64,000 nt of DNA from Ignelater luminosus (Eukaryota; Arthropoda; Insecta; Coleoptera; Elateridae), in assembly GCA_011009095.1 (NCBI GenBank), contig VTPC01091274.1, positions 58,172 to 122,171 on the forward strand. The letters are read 5' to 3'. Positions within the stretch are counted from its first letter, which is position 1, and each line of letters starts with the position of its first letter. The notes beneath the pieces were generated by a model. It was not told the DNA's origin. It searched no databases and saw only the letters and a list, made by a program, of their open reading frames with translations. Below, one piece after another: positions 22,400 through 33,945 of this stretch. The position numbers were made by a program, and so were the translations under genes.

Positions 22400-23325
22400 C
22401 GAGGTCTGTTCAAAAAGTATCGCGAATTTTGAATTTCCGCGGGTTACGTATATTCGATTTTCGATTTTTTGTGGCATTATGTTTATACTCATGTACCTCA
22501 CTTATGCCGACAAGTTTGGCCATTTTGAATGTTCAGGTAATTTTTGACAGCTGTTTTGCTTGGACGTGTTTTGGCTCGTCTTCGATTTTTGCCTATTCCA
22601 AAAAATGGATCAAAGAATCTGTATCAAATTTTGTGTGAAAATCAAAATTAAGTGCGCGGACGCATTTCGAATGTTGACTGTGGCATATGGTGAAACTACC
22701 TTGGACCGAAGCAACGTTTATCGGTGGTACAAAATGTTCTCAGAGGGCCGAAAAGATGTAAACGACGAAGAGCGTGCTTTTGGTTTTGCTTACAGTTTTC
22801 TTCGATTGCAGGGGCGTGGTGCATCATGAGTTCTTGCCACAGGGTAGAACGGTCAATAAGGAATATTACCTGCAAGTTATGCGCAATTTGCGCGAAGCAA
22901 TCCGCCAGAAACGCCCGGATTTGTGGAAGAACAAAAATTGGCTTTTGCACCATGATAACGCCCCTGCTCACACATCGTTGCTTGTGCGCGAATTTTTGGC
23001 CAAAAACAACACACTAATGATGCCGCAGCCACCGTATTCCCCAGACCTGGCCCCCTGTGACTTTTTCTTGTTCCCGAAACTAACGAGGCCCATAAAAAGA
23101 CGACGCTACGCTACGATTGAGGATATAAAGACGGCATCGAAGGAGGAGCTGAACAAGATCACAAAAAATGATTTTTTGAAGTGCTTCGAGGATTGGAAAA
23201 AACGTTGGCACAAGTGTATAATATCTGATGGGGATTACTTTGAAGGGGCCAAAATAGATATTTATGAAAAAATAAATAATTTTTGAAAAAACACAAAATT
23301 CGCGATACTTTTTGAACAGACCTCG
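22400..23325 (+). mobile_element. mariner transposon, internally deleted, present only in copy A
   Basis: Terminal repeats are perfect over about 32 bp (CGAGGTCTGTTCAAAAAGTA onward; right end ending GAACAGACCTCG). TA at 22398-22399 flanks the left side and TG at 23326-23327 the right, a one-base change from the expected TA. The matching place in copy B (26599-26600) is an uninterrupted TA. The transposase frame is internally deleted. Perfect ends and the empty paralogous or allelic site suggest a recent insertion mobilised in trans. Confidence 0.93.
22605..23286 (+). pseudogene. mariner transposase with internal deletion
   Basis: From the ATG at 22605 the protein begins MDQRICIKFCVKIKIKCADA and shows the helix-turn-helix block TTLDRSNVYRWYKMF, then jumps after KDVNDEER, with a change of frame, into RGVVHHEFLPQG. 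The second catalytic block HHDNAPAHTS and the third, YSPDLAPCDFFLFPKL, follow, and the frame ends at 23286. The segment with the first catalytic Asp (the DETW box) and much of the linker is missing, so no active enzyme can be made. About 225 of the usual ~345 residues remain. It is a different mariner lineage from the one at 14673. Confidence 0.88.
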
Positions 23326-23417
23326 TGTGTTACAAGATCACTACGTTTACGACTGGATGAATAAATTTGTGTCCTTGCAAGTTGCATTAGTCTGACAAAA
23401 ACCGGTTTTAGAGATTA

Positions 23418-23698
23418 CACATCGAAGCAGAAAGGTATCTAGGTACTCTGGTGAAAATTTCAACGAGCTAGGTGTGGGTATGCGCTCGTAGTGGAAATTA
23501 TGAAAAAGTCTAGTTTTTCCACGAATCCTAGCTGGCGTATTGTATTGTATTTCGTCACTTTACGAACATTTATAAACGCCAGATAGTTAGGATTTGTGGA
23601 AAAACTAGACTTTTTTATAATTTCCACAACGAGCGCATGCCCACACCTAGCTCGTTGAAATTTTCACCAGATTACCTAGATACCTTTCTGCGTCGATG
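23418..23698. mobile_element. hairpin (foldback) MITE, complete, in copy A
   Basis: Two arms of about 122 bp (23418-23540 and 23574-23698) are near-perfect reverse complements separated by only ~35 bases. Both outer ends read CATCGA.GCAGAAAGGTATC inward. A transcript would fold into one long hairpin. The AACGCCAGA.AGTTAGGATT stretch of the right arm start recurs directly downstream at about 23707-23725. No coding capacity. The element family is unknown. Confidence 0.85.
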
Positions 23699-25510
23699 GG
23701 TAACAACGCCAGAAAGTTAGGATTCACCCTTCTTTTCCTGTCAGTGGCTCTTGTACTAATAGTTAAGTGAATGACAGGTGTAACAGACAATAAAAGAAAT
23801 TCCACAGCATTCCAGATATCCATTAGCAATTCACAGACCTGTAGGCTTTAAGCCAAGATTTTGTCCTCGCACTTTTATATCAGAATGCTGCAACTGCAGC
23901 ACTTAGTAATTATTCTTGATTAAAATCAAAATAAATTTTCTGCAATCTACTGAAGATAAAGAGCAAAACCGAGGCAAACAAGTTTTAAAAGATACCGTAA
24001 AAATATTAACAACTTCTAGTAAAAGGAGTGAACACACTGTAACGTTAGAAATTTGTTACTAAAATTGATTTTGAAAAATAAAATAGTTAGACATGATGTA
24101 TGTCTCTAAAATTAAACCAAGAAGTTTACATAGTGAGTTAGTTGCTTTTGGATACTGGCTGTCCAATTAAGAATTTTTAAAAAAATTGGAGAAATAATAT
24201 TGAACATAGAAAATGAGGTTTTTACGGTATATCCTACCTGAGGTACCTCATAGGACAATTAACTTAATTTTTACGTTGTACATACCAGGAAGTTATATAT
24301 GTATACGTTAAAATCGATTAAGCAGGAACTAGAGGATTTTAGGCTCCATAAACAGCAGAAGCAACATTGTTCAGTTCAACAAAACGATTAATTTTTCAAG
24401 AAAGTCTAGTTAATTTTGAAAAATTTATAATTTGGAAAAGTCCGTTTTTGAGTTCCTGAGCTGTACTCAAAAACGATTCATTTCATATAAAAATAAGAGC
24501 TGAGACAAACATATTGTTATTTTTTAAGGATCAAAAAGGTTAAAAAAAGCTCATGTAAAAACTTAAAATCATTTTTTAGATTGTAGCGATCAAAAACTGG
24601 AAAATAGATACTAAGGGCACCCCACAGAATCCAATTGTGCTCTCGGCAGCTAAAAGTCGAAGATTGTAGGGGTTCACTTAATACTCTTCAACAAATGTCT
24701 CAGAATAAAGTCGAACTGTTAAAACGAAATAACAAGCCTAACTAAATTTGGTTCGAAATATAAAAACAGAACAGGAAGTTTGAAAAAGGGCTGCCAAGAT
24801 CACAAAATACAGTATTCTCAATTCTATTTTTAATTGGGAGACACCCGGTACTGCAAATAATCGAAGCAGCTTCAAAGTCTGCTATGTGGTTTTAAATATC
24901 TAAAAGTTTCTTATTCCTATTCTATGTAACGAAAATTTTGGTAACAGCAGCACCATTCACAGAGTTATTGACAAAAGTTTAAAACCACTTACTAATCAAT
25001 TTATGAAAAAAACTGATAAGTGCAACTCCCTAAGTAAAAGACAGCTTAAAGACGCTGTTTACAAATGTATATACAATATCTTTTGAATGGTACAAACTCT
25101 CAAAATACTTATTTTGCAACAAAATTATAAGCATATGTGATGCGATCTATAAAAGGGTACCTTAAGTCGGAAAAGTAAATTTTGCTGTAGAACAAAGAAA
25201 CACGATCCCGGTCAAATTATCTAGTTTTAGGTTTCAATTTCTGTTGCTTTCAGAAATTTTTGGCAAAAGTTTGAAACCAGTTCTGTAGGCTATCGCTTTG
25301 CTATTCTACATATGATTATTCCACAAACTGTCATGTTATAATTAAATGACATGAGAAACGTTAAAGTCGTTTTTTTCAGATTTTACGAAATAAACTATGG
25401 AATAAGATGCCCTTAAAATTGGAAAATTCATTCTTCCGAGTTAAGGCACCTTTTTATAGCTTGCATCATATATGTGATGAAAATCAAACCTCATCCACCA
25501 GTGACTTTTA
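23699..25510. other. gene-free part of copy A
   Basis: No supported gene. A perfect palindrome CTGAGGTACCTCA-type sequence occurs at about 24238-24250 and is kept in copy B. Confidence 0.5.
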
Positions 25511-25910
25511 NNNNNNNNNNNNNNNNNNNNNNNNNNNNNNNNNNNNNNNNNNNNNNNNNNNNNNNNNNNNNNNNNNNNNNNNNNNNNNNNNNNNNNNNNN
25601 NNNNNNNNNNNNNNNNNNNNNNNNNNNNNNNNNNNNNNNNNNNNNNNNNNNNNNNNNNNNNNNNNNNNNNNNNNNNNNNNNNNNNNNNNNNNNNNNNNNN
25701 NNNNNNNNNNNNNNNNNNNNNNNNNNNNNNNNNNNNNNNNNNNNNNNNNNNNNNNNNNNNNNNNNNNNNNNNNNNNNNNNNNNNNNNNNNNNNNNNNNNN
25801 NNNNNNNNNNNNNNNNNNNNNNNNNNNNNNNNNNNNNNNNNNNNNNNNNNNNNNNNNNNNNNNNNNNNNNNNNNNNNNNNNNNNNNNNNNNNNNNNNNNN
25901 NNNNNNNNNN
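25511..25910. other. assembly gap, 400 N
   Basis: Exactly 400 unresolved bases between segment copies A and B. Apparent long open frames across it are artefacts. Confidence 1.
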
Positions 25911-26598
25911 ATTCATAATAATATTTATAATATTCCATTTCGAAGAAGAAAATAGTCTTGAAAAGCAAAGAATAACAAAAATAACTAACAGCAACACGAT
26001 GAATTAAATAACACGCAACAAAAAATTAAAAATACATAAATAAATAACAACAAACAAAACCAAACTCGAACCGAAAACAGAAACAGGAAAACGATTATTG
26101 AATAACTTTAAAAACAATAGCAATTACATACTATTGTACAGGATATTTCAAGATTTGTCAAACAGATTGACAAGCAATATCTTTACAACTAAATAAAAAA
26201 CTCTAGCTCTGAAGATGTGGAACAAGAATTTTAAAATTTACAAAAATTACAATTTAAATGTAAACAAAACTCGAGGCATTAAAACAAGTTATAACGCCAA
26301 AAACATTAAAATATATCGAGATAGAAAAAACATCTACGATTCACTGAAAAATATTATCGCTAAGAAAGGAAATATTTAAGAATCTTAAACAGTTGTGATT
26401 TGCAAAAAATAACTGTAAACAATATCGCAACAAATAAAAAAAGAGAAATGATCAAAGTATGAATTTAAAAAATTTGTACTGTGTGAAAATTGTATACTTG
26501 GAGTAAGGGTGTGAAGATAAAGGTTGGCACACAACTAAATAACATTGTTATGGTTTAGTTAAGATGAACTGCAATTCATTAGTAAGTTAATGAATTTG

Positions 26599-26600
26599 TA
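26599..26600. other. empty target site of the copy-A mariner
   Basis: GAATTTG-TA-TGTTACAAG is uninterrupted here. In copy A the mariner sits at this TA. This fixes both element boundaries to the base. Confidence 0.95.
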
Positions 26601-26690
26601 TGTTACAAGATCACTACGTTTTTGATTGGATGAATAAATTTCTGTCCTTGCAAGTTGCATTAGTCTGACAAAAACCGGTTTTAGAGATTA

Positions 26691-26928
26691 CACATCGAAG
26701 CAGAAAGGTATCTAAGTAATCTGGTGAAAATTTCAACGAGCTAGGTGTGGGTATGCGCTCGTAGTGGAAATTATGAAAAAGTCTAGTTTTTCCACGAATC
26801 CTAGCTGGCGTATTGTGTTGTATTTCGTCACTTTACGAACATTTATAAACGCCAGATAGTTAGGATTTGTGGAAAAACTAGACTTTTTCATTTTTACCAG
26901 ATTACCTAGATACCTTTCTGCGTCGATG
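26691..26928. mobile_element. hairpin MITE in copy B, right arm partly deleted
   Basis: Same element as 23418-23698, but about 50 bases of the right arm (from after GACTTTTT to before ACCAGATTACC) are missing, leaving a shortened stem. The deletion lies between short T-rich matches, as in slippage across a hairpin. Confidence 0.85.
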
Positions 26929-28747
26929 GGTAACAACGCCAGAAAGTTAGGATTCACCCTTCTTTTCCTGTCAGTGGCTCTTGTACTAATAGTTAAATGA
27001 ATGACAGGTGTAACAGACAATAAAAGAAATTCCACAGCATTCCAGATATCCATCAGCAATTTACAGACCTGTAGGCTTTAAGCCAAGATTTTGTCCTCGC
27101 ACTTTTATATCAGAATGCTGCAACTGCAGCACTTAGTAATTATTCTTGATTAAAATCAGAATAAATTTTCTGGAATCTACTAAAGATAAAGAGCAAAACC
27201 GAGGCAAACAAGTTTTAAAAGATACCGTAAAAATATTAACAACTTCTAGTAAAAGGAGTGAACACACTGTAACGTTAGAAATTTGTTACTAAAATTAATT
27301 TTGGAAAAGAAAATAGTTAGACATGATGTATGTCTCTAAAATTAAACCAAGAAGTTTACATAGTGAGTTAGTTGCTTTTGAATACTGGCTGTCCAATTAA
27401 GAACTTTTAAAAAAATTGGAGAAATAATATTGAACATAGAAAATGAGGTTTTTATGGTATATACTACCTGAGGTACCTCACAGGACAATTAACTTAATTT
27501 TTACATTGTACATACCAGGAAGTTATATATGTATACGTTAAAATCGATTAAGCAGGAACTAGAGGATTTTAGGCTCCATAAACAGCAGGAGCAACATTGT
27601 TCAGTTCAACAAAACGATTAATTTTTCAAGAAAGTCTAGTTAATTTTGAAGAATTTATTATTTGAGAAAGTTCGTTTTTGAGTTCCTAAACTGTACTCAA
27701 AAACCATTCATTTCATATAAAAATATGAGCTGAAGCAAACAAATTGCTATTTTTACGGATCAAAAAGGTTAAAAAAAAGCTCTTGTAAAAACTTCAAAAC
27801 TTAAAACATTTTTTAGATTGTTGCGATCGAAAACGAGAAAAGAGACACTAAAGGCGCCCCACAAAATCAAACTGTGCTCTCGGCAGCTAAAAGTAGAAGG
27901 TAGTTGGGGTTTACTTGCTACTCTTGAACAAATGTCTCAGAATAAAGTCGAACTGTTAAAATGAAATAACAAACCCAACTAAATTTGGTTCGAAATATAA
28001 AAACAGAACAAGAAGTTTGAAAAGGGGCTGCCAAGATCACAAAGTACAGTATTCTCAATTCCATTTTTAATTGGGAGACACCCGGTACTACAAATAACCG
28101 AAGCAGCTTCAAAGTCTGCTATGTGGTTTTAAATATCTAAAAGTTTCTTATTCCTATTCTATGTAACGAAAATTTTGGTAACAGCAGCACCATTCACAGA
28201 GTTATTGACAAAAGTTTAAAACCACTTGCTAATCGATTTATGAAAAACACTGATAAGTGCAACTCCCTAGGTAAAAGACAGCTTAAAGACGCTGTTTACA
28301 AATGTATATACAATATCTTTTGAATGGTACAAACTCTCAAAATACTTATTTTGCAACAAAATTATAAGCATATGTGATGCGATCTATAAAAGGGTACCTT
28401 AAGTCGGAAAAGTAAATTTTGCTGTAGAACAAAGAAACACGATCCCGGTCAAATTATCTAGTTTTAGGTTTCAATTTCTGTTGCTTTCAGAAATTTTTGG
28501 CAAAAGTTTGAAACCAGTTCTGTAGGCTATCGCTTTGCTATTCTACATATGATTATTCCACAAACTGTCATGTTATAATTAAATGACATGAGAAACGTTA
28601 AAGTCGTTTTTTTCAGATTTTACGAAATAAACTATGGAATAAGATGCCCTTAAAATTGGAAAATTCATTCTTCCGAGTTAAGGCACCTTTTTATAGCTTG
28701 CATCATATATGTGATGAAAATCAAACCTCATCCACCAGTGACTTTTA

Positions 28748-31560
28748 GTTTCACACTCAGTTTAATGTAAAAAGTAACGACAAATAACATTAATATTAAT
28801 ATTCACTCAACACAGTTTATAACAAATTGTTATATATCGCAAAAAGAGTTCAGTATTCCACTCTGTCGACACTTAAAGATACGTTCAATACATACCAAAA
28901 ATACAAAATTGATTGTCTACAGAAAATATCAACTTTGATTTAAACTTACGTAATAAGGTGCAAAATAGTATTTCCAAGGAGAATATTTTCGTTCTAAAAG
29001 CACTTTCCCAAAGACACATCTTAAACACAAAAATCGACACAAATTCCTACGACGCATTTTAAAACTGCAGTGTCGACAGGAGCTATACTTCTTTGACTTA
29101 CGCAAGCAACCTCTTCAGACCGAAGGCTGTCGAATCCGCCGCAGCGCGCGTCACGCCAACCCTTCTCCCCGCGACCGTACCTAGCCTTTGTTAAACGTAT
29201 TATATTCCAACAGAACATCCTCTAATATAGAAAATCAATCGCCCCTACCGCGTCTAGACGAACCGCGTGTTATATTTTAAACAAAGAACCGCATATTTTC
29301 TTAACAAGGGAAAACAATTGGACACACGAAACAAAATATAAAAATAGATTTTTATCAATTTGAAAGGTTAATTCTAGGAAAACGTTTTAAGAAAATTGCA
29401 TTTTGATACAAAAATCTTTATTTGATAAGTTAAAGATTATCTTATAGGAGGGTATACTAAAAATATTTTTTATTGTTGAAATTAACTATAAAGAAAGACA
29501 TAAAAATACAAAATGATCTTACAAGATTAAAATAGGTTTTCTATTATATATCCTAAATAGGTCTTCAAGTACAATAACATGTTTGTGTTAACAATAAAAG
29601 AAGTAATCAGAAAGAATAAGTTTCTCCAAAACAACGTTATCTACAATAATTAACGACTCTACTGCTGGAATAACGATCTTTGCTATTAATAAGTCAGAAT
29701 ATGTGAAGCATTTAGAGCGGAGATGGCATACCAAGTATGTAAAAATAACTAATTATTAATGTGCAATATTTGTCGACTGATACACCAAGAAAAAACATCA
29801 TTTAAGTTGACATTTTTTAAGGGTGCTGCACGAGCTTGTGAAATAGCATTTAACCCTACTCGCTATTTTGTTAGATTCTCTATGATTCCTTTAGAAATTA
29901 TTGGAGAAGGCTGTAAAAGAACATGAAATCAATATTAGGAAAGCTACATATACAAAGATTGCTTTCTTTATTTGTTTGAAAAGTCATCATAGAAGGTCTG
30001 TACCATATTAGACGTTTTAATTGATAGTTTGAGTGTTAAGAGTTTTGGACGAAGTATCAAAGCTTAAAAACAAAACAAGAGAGTACTGGTAAACATCAGA
30101 AAGTGAAGATTTAGTTTTGTCTGAAGATGAAAAAATTATGGTTTCGGACAGAAATTAAAATGAATTCTGTGACTTAAAAAAGGTATACAACATTATACTT
30201 CTGAGCTTAAATATACAAAAGCATTAGTAACCTTTAAGTCAGTACTTTTATAAATAGAACAACGACTTTAAATTGAACTATATAGAGAAACTAAAATAAA
30301 TTTATAAAACAATACGAAATAGCATTACACTTTTATATTTGGATCTGAAAGGTGATCAGAAAAGTATAGTACTAGTAAAAGAAAAAGTAATTTAAACATT
30401 TCCCCGCCACAAGAAAGGGGAATAAAATACTTTGTACTATTACGGTTCACTTATAACAAGAAATAAATAACTGCCTGTAACTAAAAATATGGTTACACAC
30501 CAGAATGCTTGCTATGAACATAATAATTGATTAAGAAGTATGCAAAGGATATCTTTAATAATAAATTAAGTAGAAATTTGTACTACATCCTGTAACAAGC
30601 AATTTTATTAACAAGTTTTATTTTGAAAATTCCTACTAATGAACTTTTAATGTTCTTTGCACAAATTGAATATACCTACAATAAAGAAATCTATAGCCAT
30701 TAGCCCTACGTTCAATTTGGCAACTAAAGACTGGTTAAGAGCATCTCATTAGCGTACTGCAATGGATTCATATTGGTTGTTCAAAAACTAAATGAAGTGA
30801 CTTAACAGCAAGTTTCTAATAAATAATCATGCGGTAGTTTTTTGAGCAATAAATATTGTAAGTGATGCAACAAGTGTTTGCATATATGAAAAGCAAATTC
30901 GTCAGCACATAAAATATTCTCTCTTTGAAATGGAGATTGTTCTCACAAGATGTATAAATTTTTCAAGTACCACAATTCCACATTAACATGGGAAGCTCTT
31001 TGATTTTAACTTGTTGCTTTAAAAAACGGATAGAATTAGAATTTATAAAAATCTGCAATTTGTCTTTTTATAATAACTGAATTGTTCCAGTTAATAAAAA
31101 AATAGGCTTTGTTACAAATATAATTATAAACTAACAGAATACAGGCGTTCAATTTGTTCAGCAGAACTTCCATAAAAATTACTGTGACAACTTTTAGAGT
31201 TAAGTGATATTTACGATTGCATTAATGTGATTTTTAATTGGAGTAATTCAAAAATTATACACCAAAGATTAATCTTATAATTGGCCTCTGTTAAAATGGG
31301 TAAGTTTATACAGTCCTATCAGTTGATATATCAGCTTTGAAAGAAGCTAAATCCATTGATTTAACAAAATACATTAATTATGTAGTGTAATTTTAAATCT
31401 AGCAACGAAAATTTTAAACAATGCCCAATTATAATTTGCTTCAGTTTTCATATTTTGTAGAAAACACCAAACTGTTTTAAACTTTAATGTGAAACGTATC
31501 ATATTAACTAACAATATAAGACACTTTTTAAGATTCTTTTGCATACTTCAATTTTAAAGC
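28748..31560. other. interior between the arms, right part; no recognisable gene
   Basis: AT-rich without motifs, except a CpG-rich patch at about 29085-29275 with a 65-codon minus-strand frame (29021-29218) that matches nothing I know. Confidence 0.45.
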
Positions 31561-32895
31561 TGTATCTTGTGAAGAAGCTAACGTTGGCGCATTTAGCTCG
31601 TCAACTGCGAATAGAGTTGTTTGCTAACGTAGCTGTATTTCATCGTCTCGTCACCAGTTGCTTTGGATAAAAGTAACCTAAGATTCACGTTACTGTATCA
31701 TCGCTTCACATTGGTGAAAAATCTTGTGATATTCTTTCACAGTAGTAAAAAGTTCGACGCATCATTTCACAGTGGTGAAAAACTTTGTAATAATGTTTAT
31801 TTAAGAGGAATCTGTTATTTGCCATGTTTTAACGTAGCTTTTCAGTTCCGAAATGTTATTGATCTTTATTAGTTTGATCGTATACAGATCAAACCAACAA
31901 AATTATTAATTTAATTCTTCTCTTGTTAGTTTATCCATACAAGGCTCTGTTAACGTAAATTCTTGTTGTTTTATAACTTTGCAAAATTTATCTTTCTTAA
32001 AGATTTATTTAAACAATTATCTGGATCCAAAGCTAAATGCAAAACGCCTGGAGGTGACGACCCCGGTACCATTATCGTTGTTATTTGTATTTTACATTTT
32101 ATTTCATGTGTGCTTCCTTCACAAGCAACCGCAAAATTTCTAATAGCCACGAATGTCCTATTATTCAGACTTTATGTTACCTTCATATTGCCGGCGTTCT
32201 ATGTAATGCGCCTGACCGATGATTCGTGCATATTAAAGAATTTATTGTGGCCGTGTTTATCTCAAGTTTACTTGTTTTACGTATACTTTTATGTATTCGC
32301 CTTTTCGTTATATGTGTTTACGTTAAAAATGATTTTCAAGCTGTGTGAACCAGGATGCTGTAATCTCTTTATTGTACCAATTTAATAGTATGCTAATAGA
32401 AGTTATCAACTTACCTTTTGACTTTTCCTGTGGTATTAGCATACACATAAATGGTTTCAGTGATTAGTTGTTCCGGAGCCAAGGAACGTTGACTTTCACC
32501 TACTTACATAATATCAGCTTAATCCCTCATTGGGAGTGTAAGTATCTTAAGAGAGTGCAGTTCAATCTCAATTCCGTCTACTTATGTAGCGTTCGAACTT
32601 GTGGTTCGACCTTGATACGCATCTGGCCTACTGACCTAGATACGGAAATCAGCTGCAGGATCTCATTTTCGAAATTAGATCACCGATTTTCTACTGCGGC
32701 TGGGGCCTTCTCGATCCCGAAACCCATAACGATTCTCATATCAATACTACCGTCTACCGCCGACTCTAGGCCTTTCGCCCACGACCCGTCTTCGAGTGTC
32801 TAAAGCAAGCATTACAGGTGGCATACCGATTTTAAATATGGTTGCGTATATCGATGAGTCACTAATCCCAGTTTGCACGTAACAAGCTAGTTATG
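31560..32895. repeat. long inverted arm, right copy (~1.3 kb)
   Basis: Reverse complement of 17940-19245 at about 75% identity. The inner edge is marked by the GACGAGC/CTTCTTCACAAG block near 31570-31600 and the outer edge by CACTAATCCCAGTTTG at 32861-32876. Long open frames here (31963-32385 and 32468-32803) have no counterpart frame of similar length in the left arm, so they are probably not genes. A short reading LSGSKAKCKTPGG at about 32018-32056 parallels MSGSKVKCKTLAG in the left arm (minus strand, 18761-18799), each followed by GTGACG. Confidence 0.8.
31705..31779. repeat. three phased palindromes, right arm
   Basis: TTCACATTGGTGAA (31705), TTCACAGTAGTAAA (31736) and TTCACAGTGGTGAA (31766) at 31- and 30-base spacing, the mirror image of the left-arm array. 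The spacing is kept although the surrounding arms differ at about a quarter of positions. Confidence 0.75.
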
Positions 32896-32999
32896 ATTGA
32901 GCCTGGAACCCATTATCTACTTGTTTACAAAAATAAAATAATATTTTTTATTGTCTGTCAATTTGTTGTGTGCGTGAAATGATCTCAAATGTTCAGAAA

Positions 33000-33945
33000 A
33001 TGGACAGCAATCAGGAACTAAGTAATTGTGAAAGATGATGTTGGTTTGCAAGTGTCCAAAGCCACTCCTTGTCTGTTTCCAAGAAAATCTCAGGCTAAAT
33101 ATAAGATGCATTACGAAAGATTTTGTGCGTGAAGAAAGAAGGTGAAAGGTATGTGTCTATAAAAGTTAATTGGGATAGTAATACTCTTTTGTGATACATT
33201 GAAAGCAAAACAATACAGCGCCAGCGGTTCGATTTTGTGGTCATATCACTGTAATGTTGAAAAGCACATTGCTTGTTCTTGAAAGAATCAATATTGACAA
33301 CTGCACAACAGTTCATACTTTCACAAAAAAGCAAAATGTGTCTTATGAGCTCAAGAAGGCTAGAGGTCTGACTCTTTACTATGCCACTGGACAAGGACTT
33401 CTCGTTAATTATTTGCAGATTGTTACTATTTCTGATATGCATATGCAACGAAATGTATCAGCTGACTACTAATGATGATGAACACAACAGTTTTTATTTG
33501 CTTGTTACAATTTCAAACTCACAAAGAACGACGTTTTACCATCCTTTCGAAAGGGCTTGGTATTAGTCCTATTACTATAACTATTTAGAAAATATGTTGC
33601 TTTGCGGCCTGTAAAAGTGCTCAGAAAAACCTGTTCATTTTCTACAGAAACGAGAAATACTCAGTGCAATGTATGGGTATTAATTCAGTTTATAGATATC
33701 CAAAATTAACTATAAAGCTTGAAGACCCAGAAAATTACACAAGGCATTGCTTTAGGCGATCCTCGAAAATACTGCTAGCAGATGCCGGAGCAGACGTTTT
33801 ATGCCTTAAACGCCATGACGGTTGGCGTTCCGGCAGTATCGCCCAGAATTAGGTATGTGTCGGACTCTGTAATTAAGAAAATGACGAACAACAGAAAGAT
33901 AATGGTAGAAAAAAATACCAACGTAAACCCAGCCAAAATCAACTC
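33000..33945 (+). pseudogene. tyrosine recombinase, Crypton-like, broken
   Basis: The plus strand holds, in shifting frames: an ATG at 33000; LQVSKATPCLFPRKSQAKYK (about 33045-33105), typical of the N-terminus; a SAM-like block around MLKSTLLVLERINIDN (33254); LLVTISNSQRTTFYHPFE (about 33500-33555); a LRPVKVLRKTC-type segment; YTRHCFRRSSKILLADAGAD; LKRHDGWRSGS; and, in another frame, RYVSDSVIKKMTNNRKI. HCFR supplies the His-x-x-Arg pair, KRHDGW the second His region, and RYVSDS the likely nucleophile Tyr. This is the order in tyrosine recombinases of the kind that is multicopy in arthropods. It has several breaks and is not functional. The gene is intronless over ~950 bp. Crypton is my preferred class; a domesticated relative is possible. 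Confidence 0.78.

Larger units (their letters stand above)
21715..25510. repeat. segment copy A (carries a mariner), ends at assembly gap
   Basis: This 3,796-bp segment is repeated in the same orientation at 25911-28747, with about 97% identity by eye. Length differs chiefly because A contains a 926-bp mariner at 22400-23325 and a complete hairpin element at 23418-23698. Copy A ends exactly at the N run and copy B starts exactly after it, the pattern of two contig ends that overlap but were not merged. No gene is supported within either copy apart from the mariner remnant. Confidence 0.92.
25911..28747. repeat. segment copy B (empty mariner site)
   Basis: Starts at the first base after the gap with the same ATTCATAATAATATTTATAA as 21715 and runs to 28747, where the sequence corresponding to the end of copy A (GTGACTTTTA) is reached. 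It then continues into unique DNA. It lacks the mariner and has lost about 50 bases of the hairpin element's right arm. Scattered single-base differences from copy A look like a few percent. Confidence 0.92.

Noticed and set aside
23647-23829. Minus-strand frame shared by copies A and B (also 26733-27059)
   Set aside because: Conserved only because the whole segment is duplicated; part of it is the arm of a hairpin element and no motif is present.
25407-26007. Four open frames of 168-182 codons on both strands
   Set aside because: They span the 400-N gap and consist mostly of X; artefacts of translating unknown bases.
31963-32385. 140-codon plus-strand frame rich in hydrophobic segments, suggesting a membrane protein
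   Set aside because: It lies in the right inverted arm, and the corresponding frame in the left arm is interrupted; hydrophobicity is expected from T-rich codons.
17940-32895. Polinton-type large element as explanation of the long inverted arms
   Set aside because: The size and long inverted ends would fit, but none of the expected genes was recognised between the arms and no 6-bp duplication was found; not claimed.
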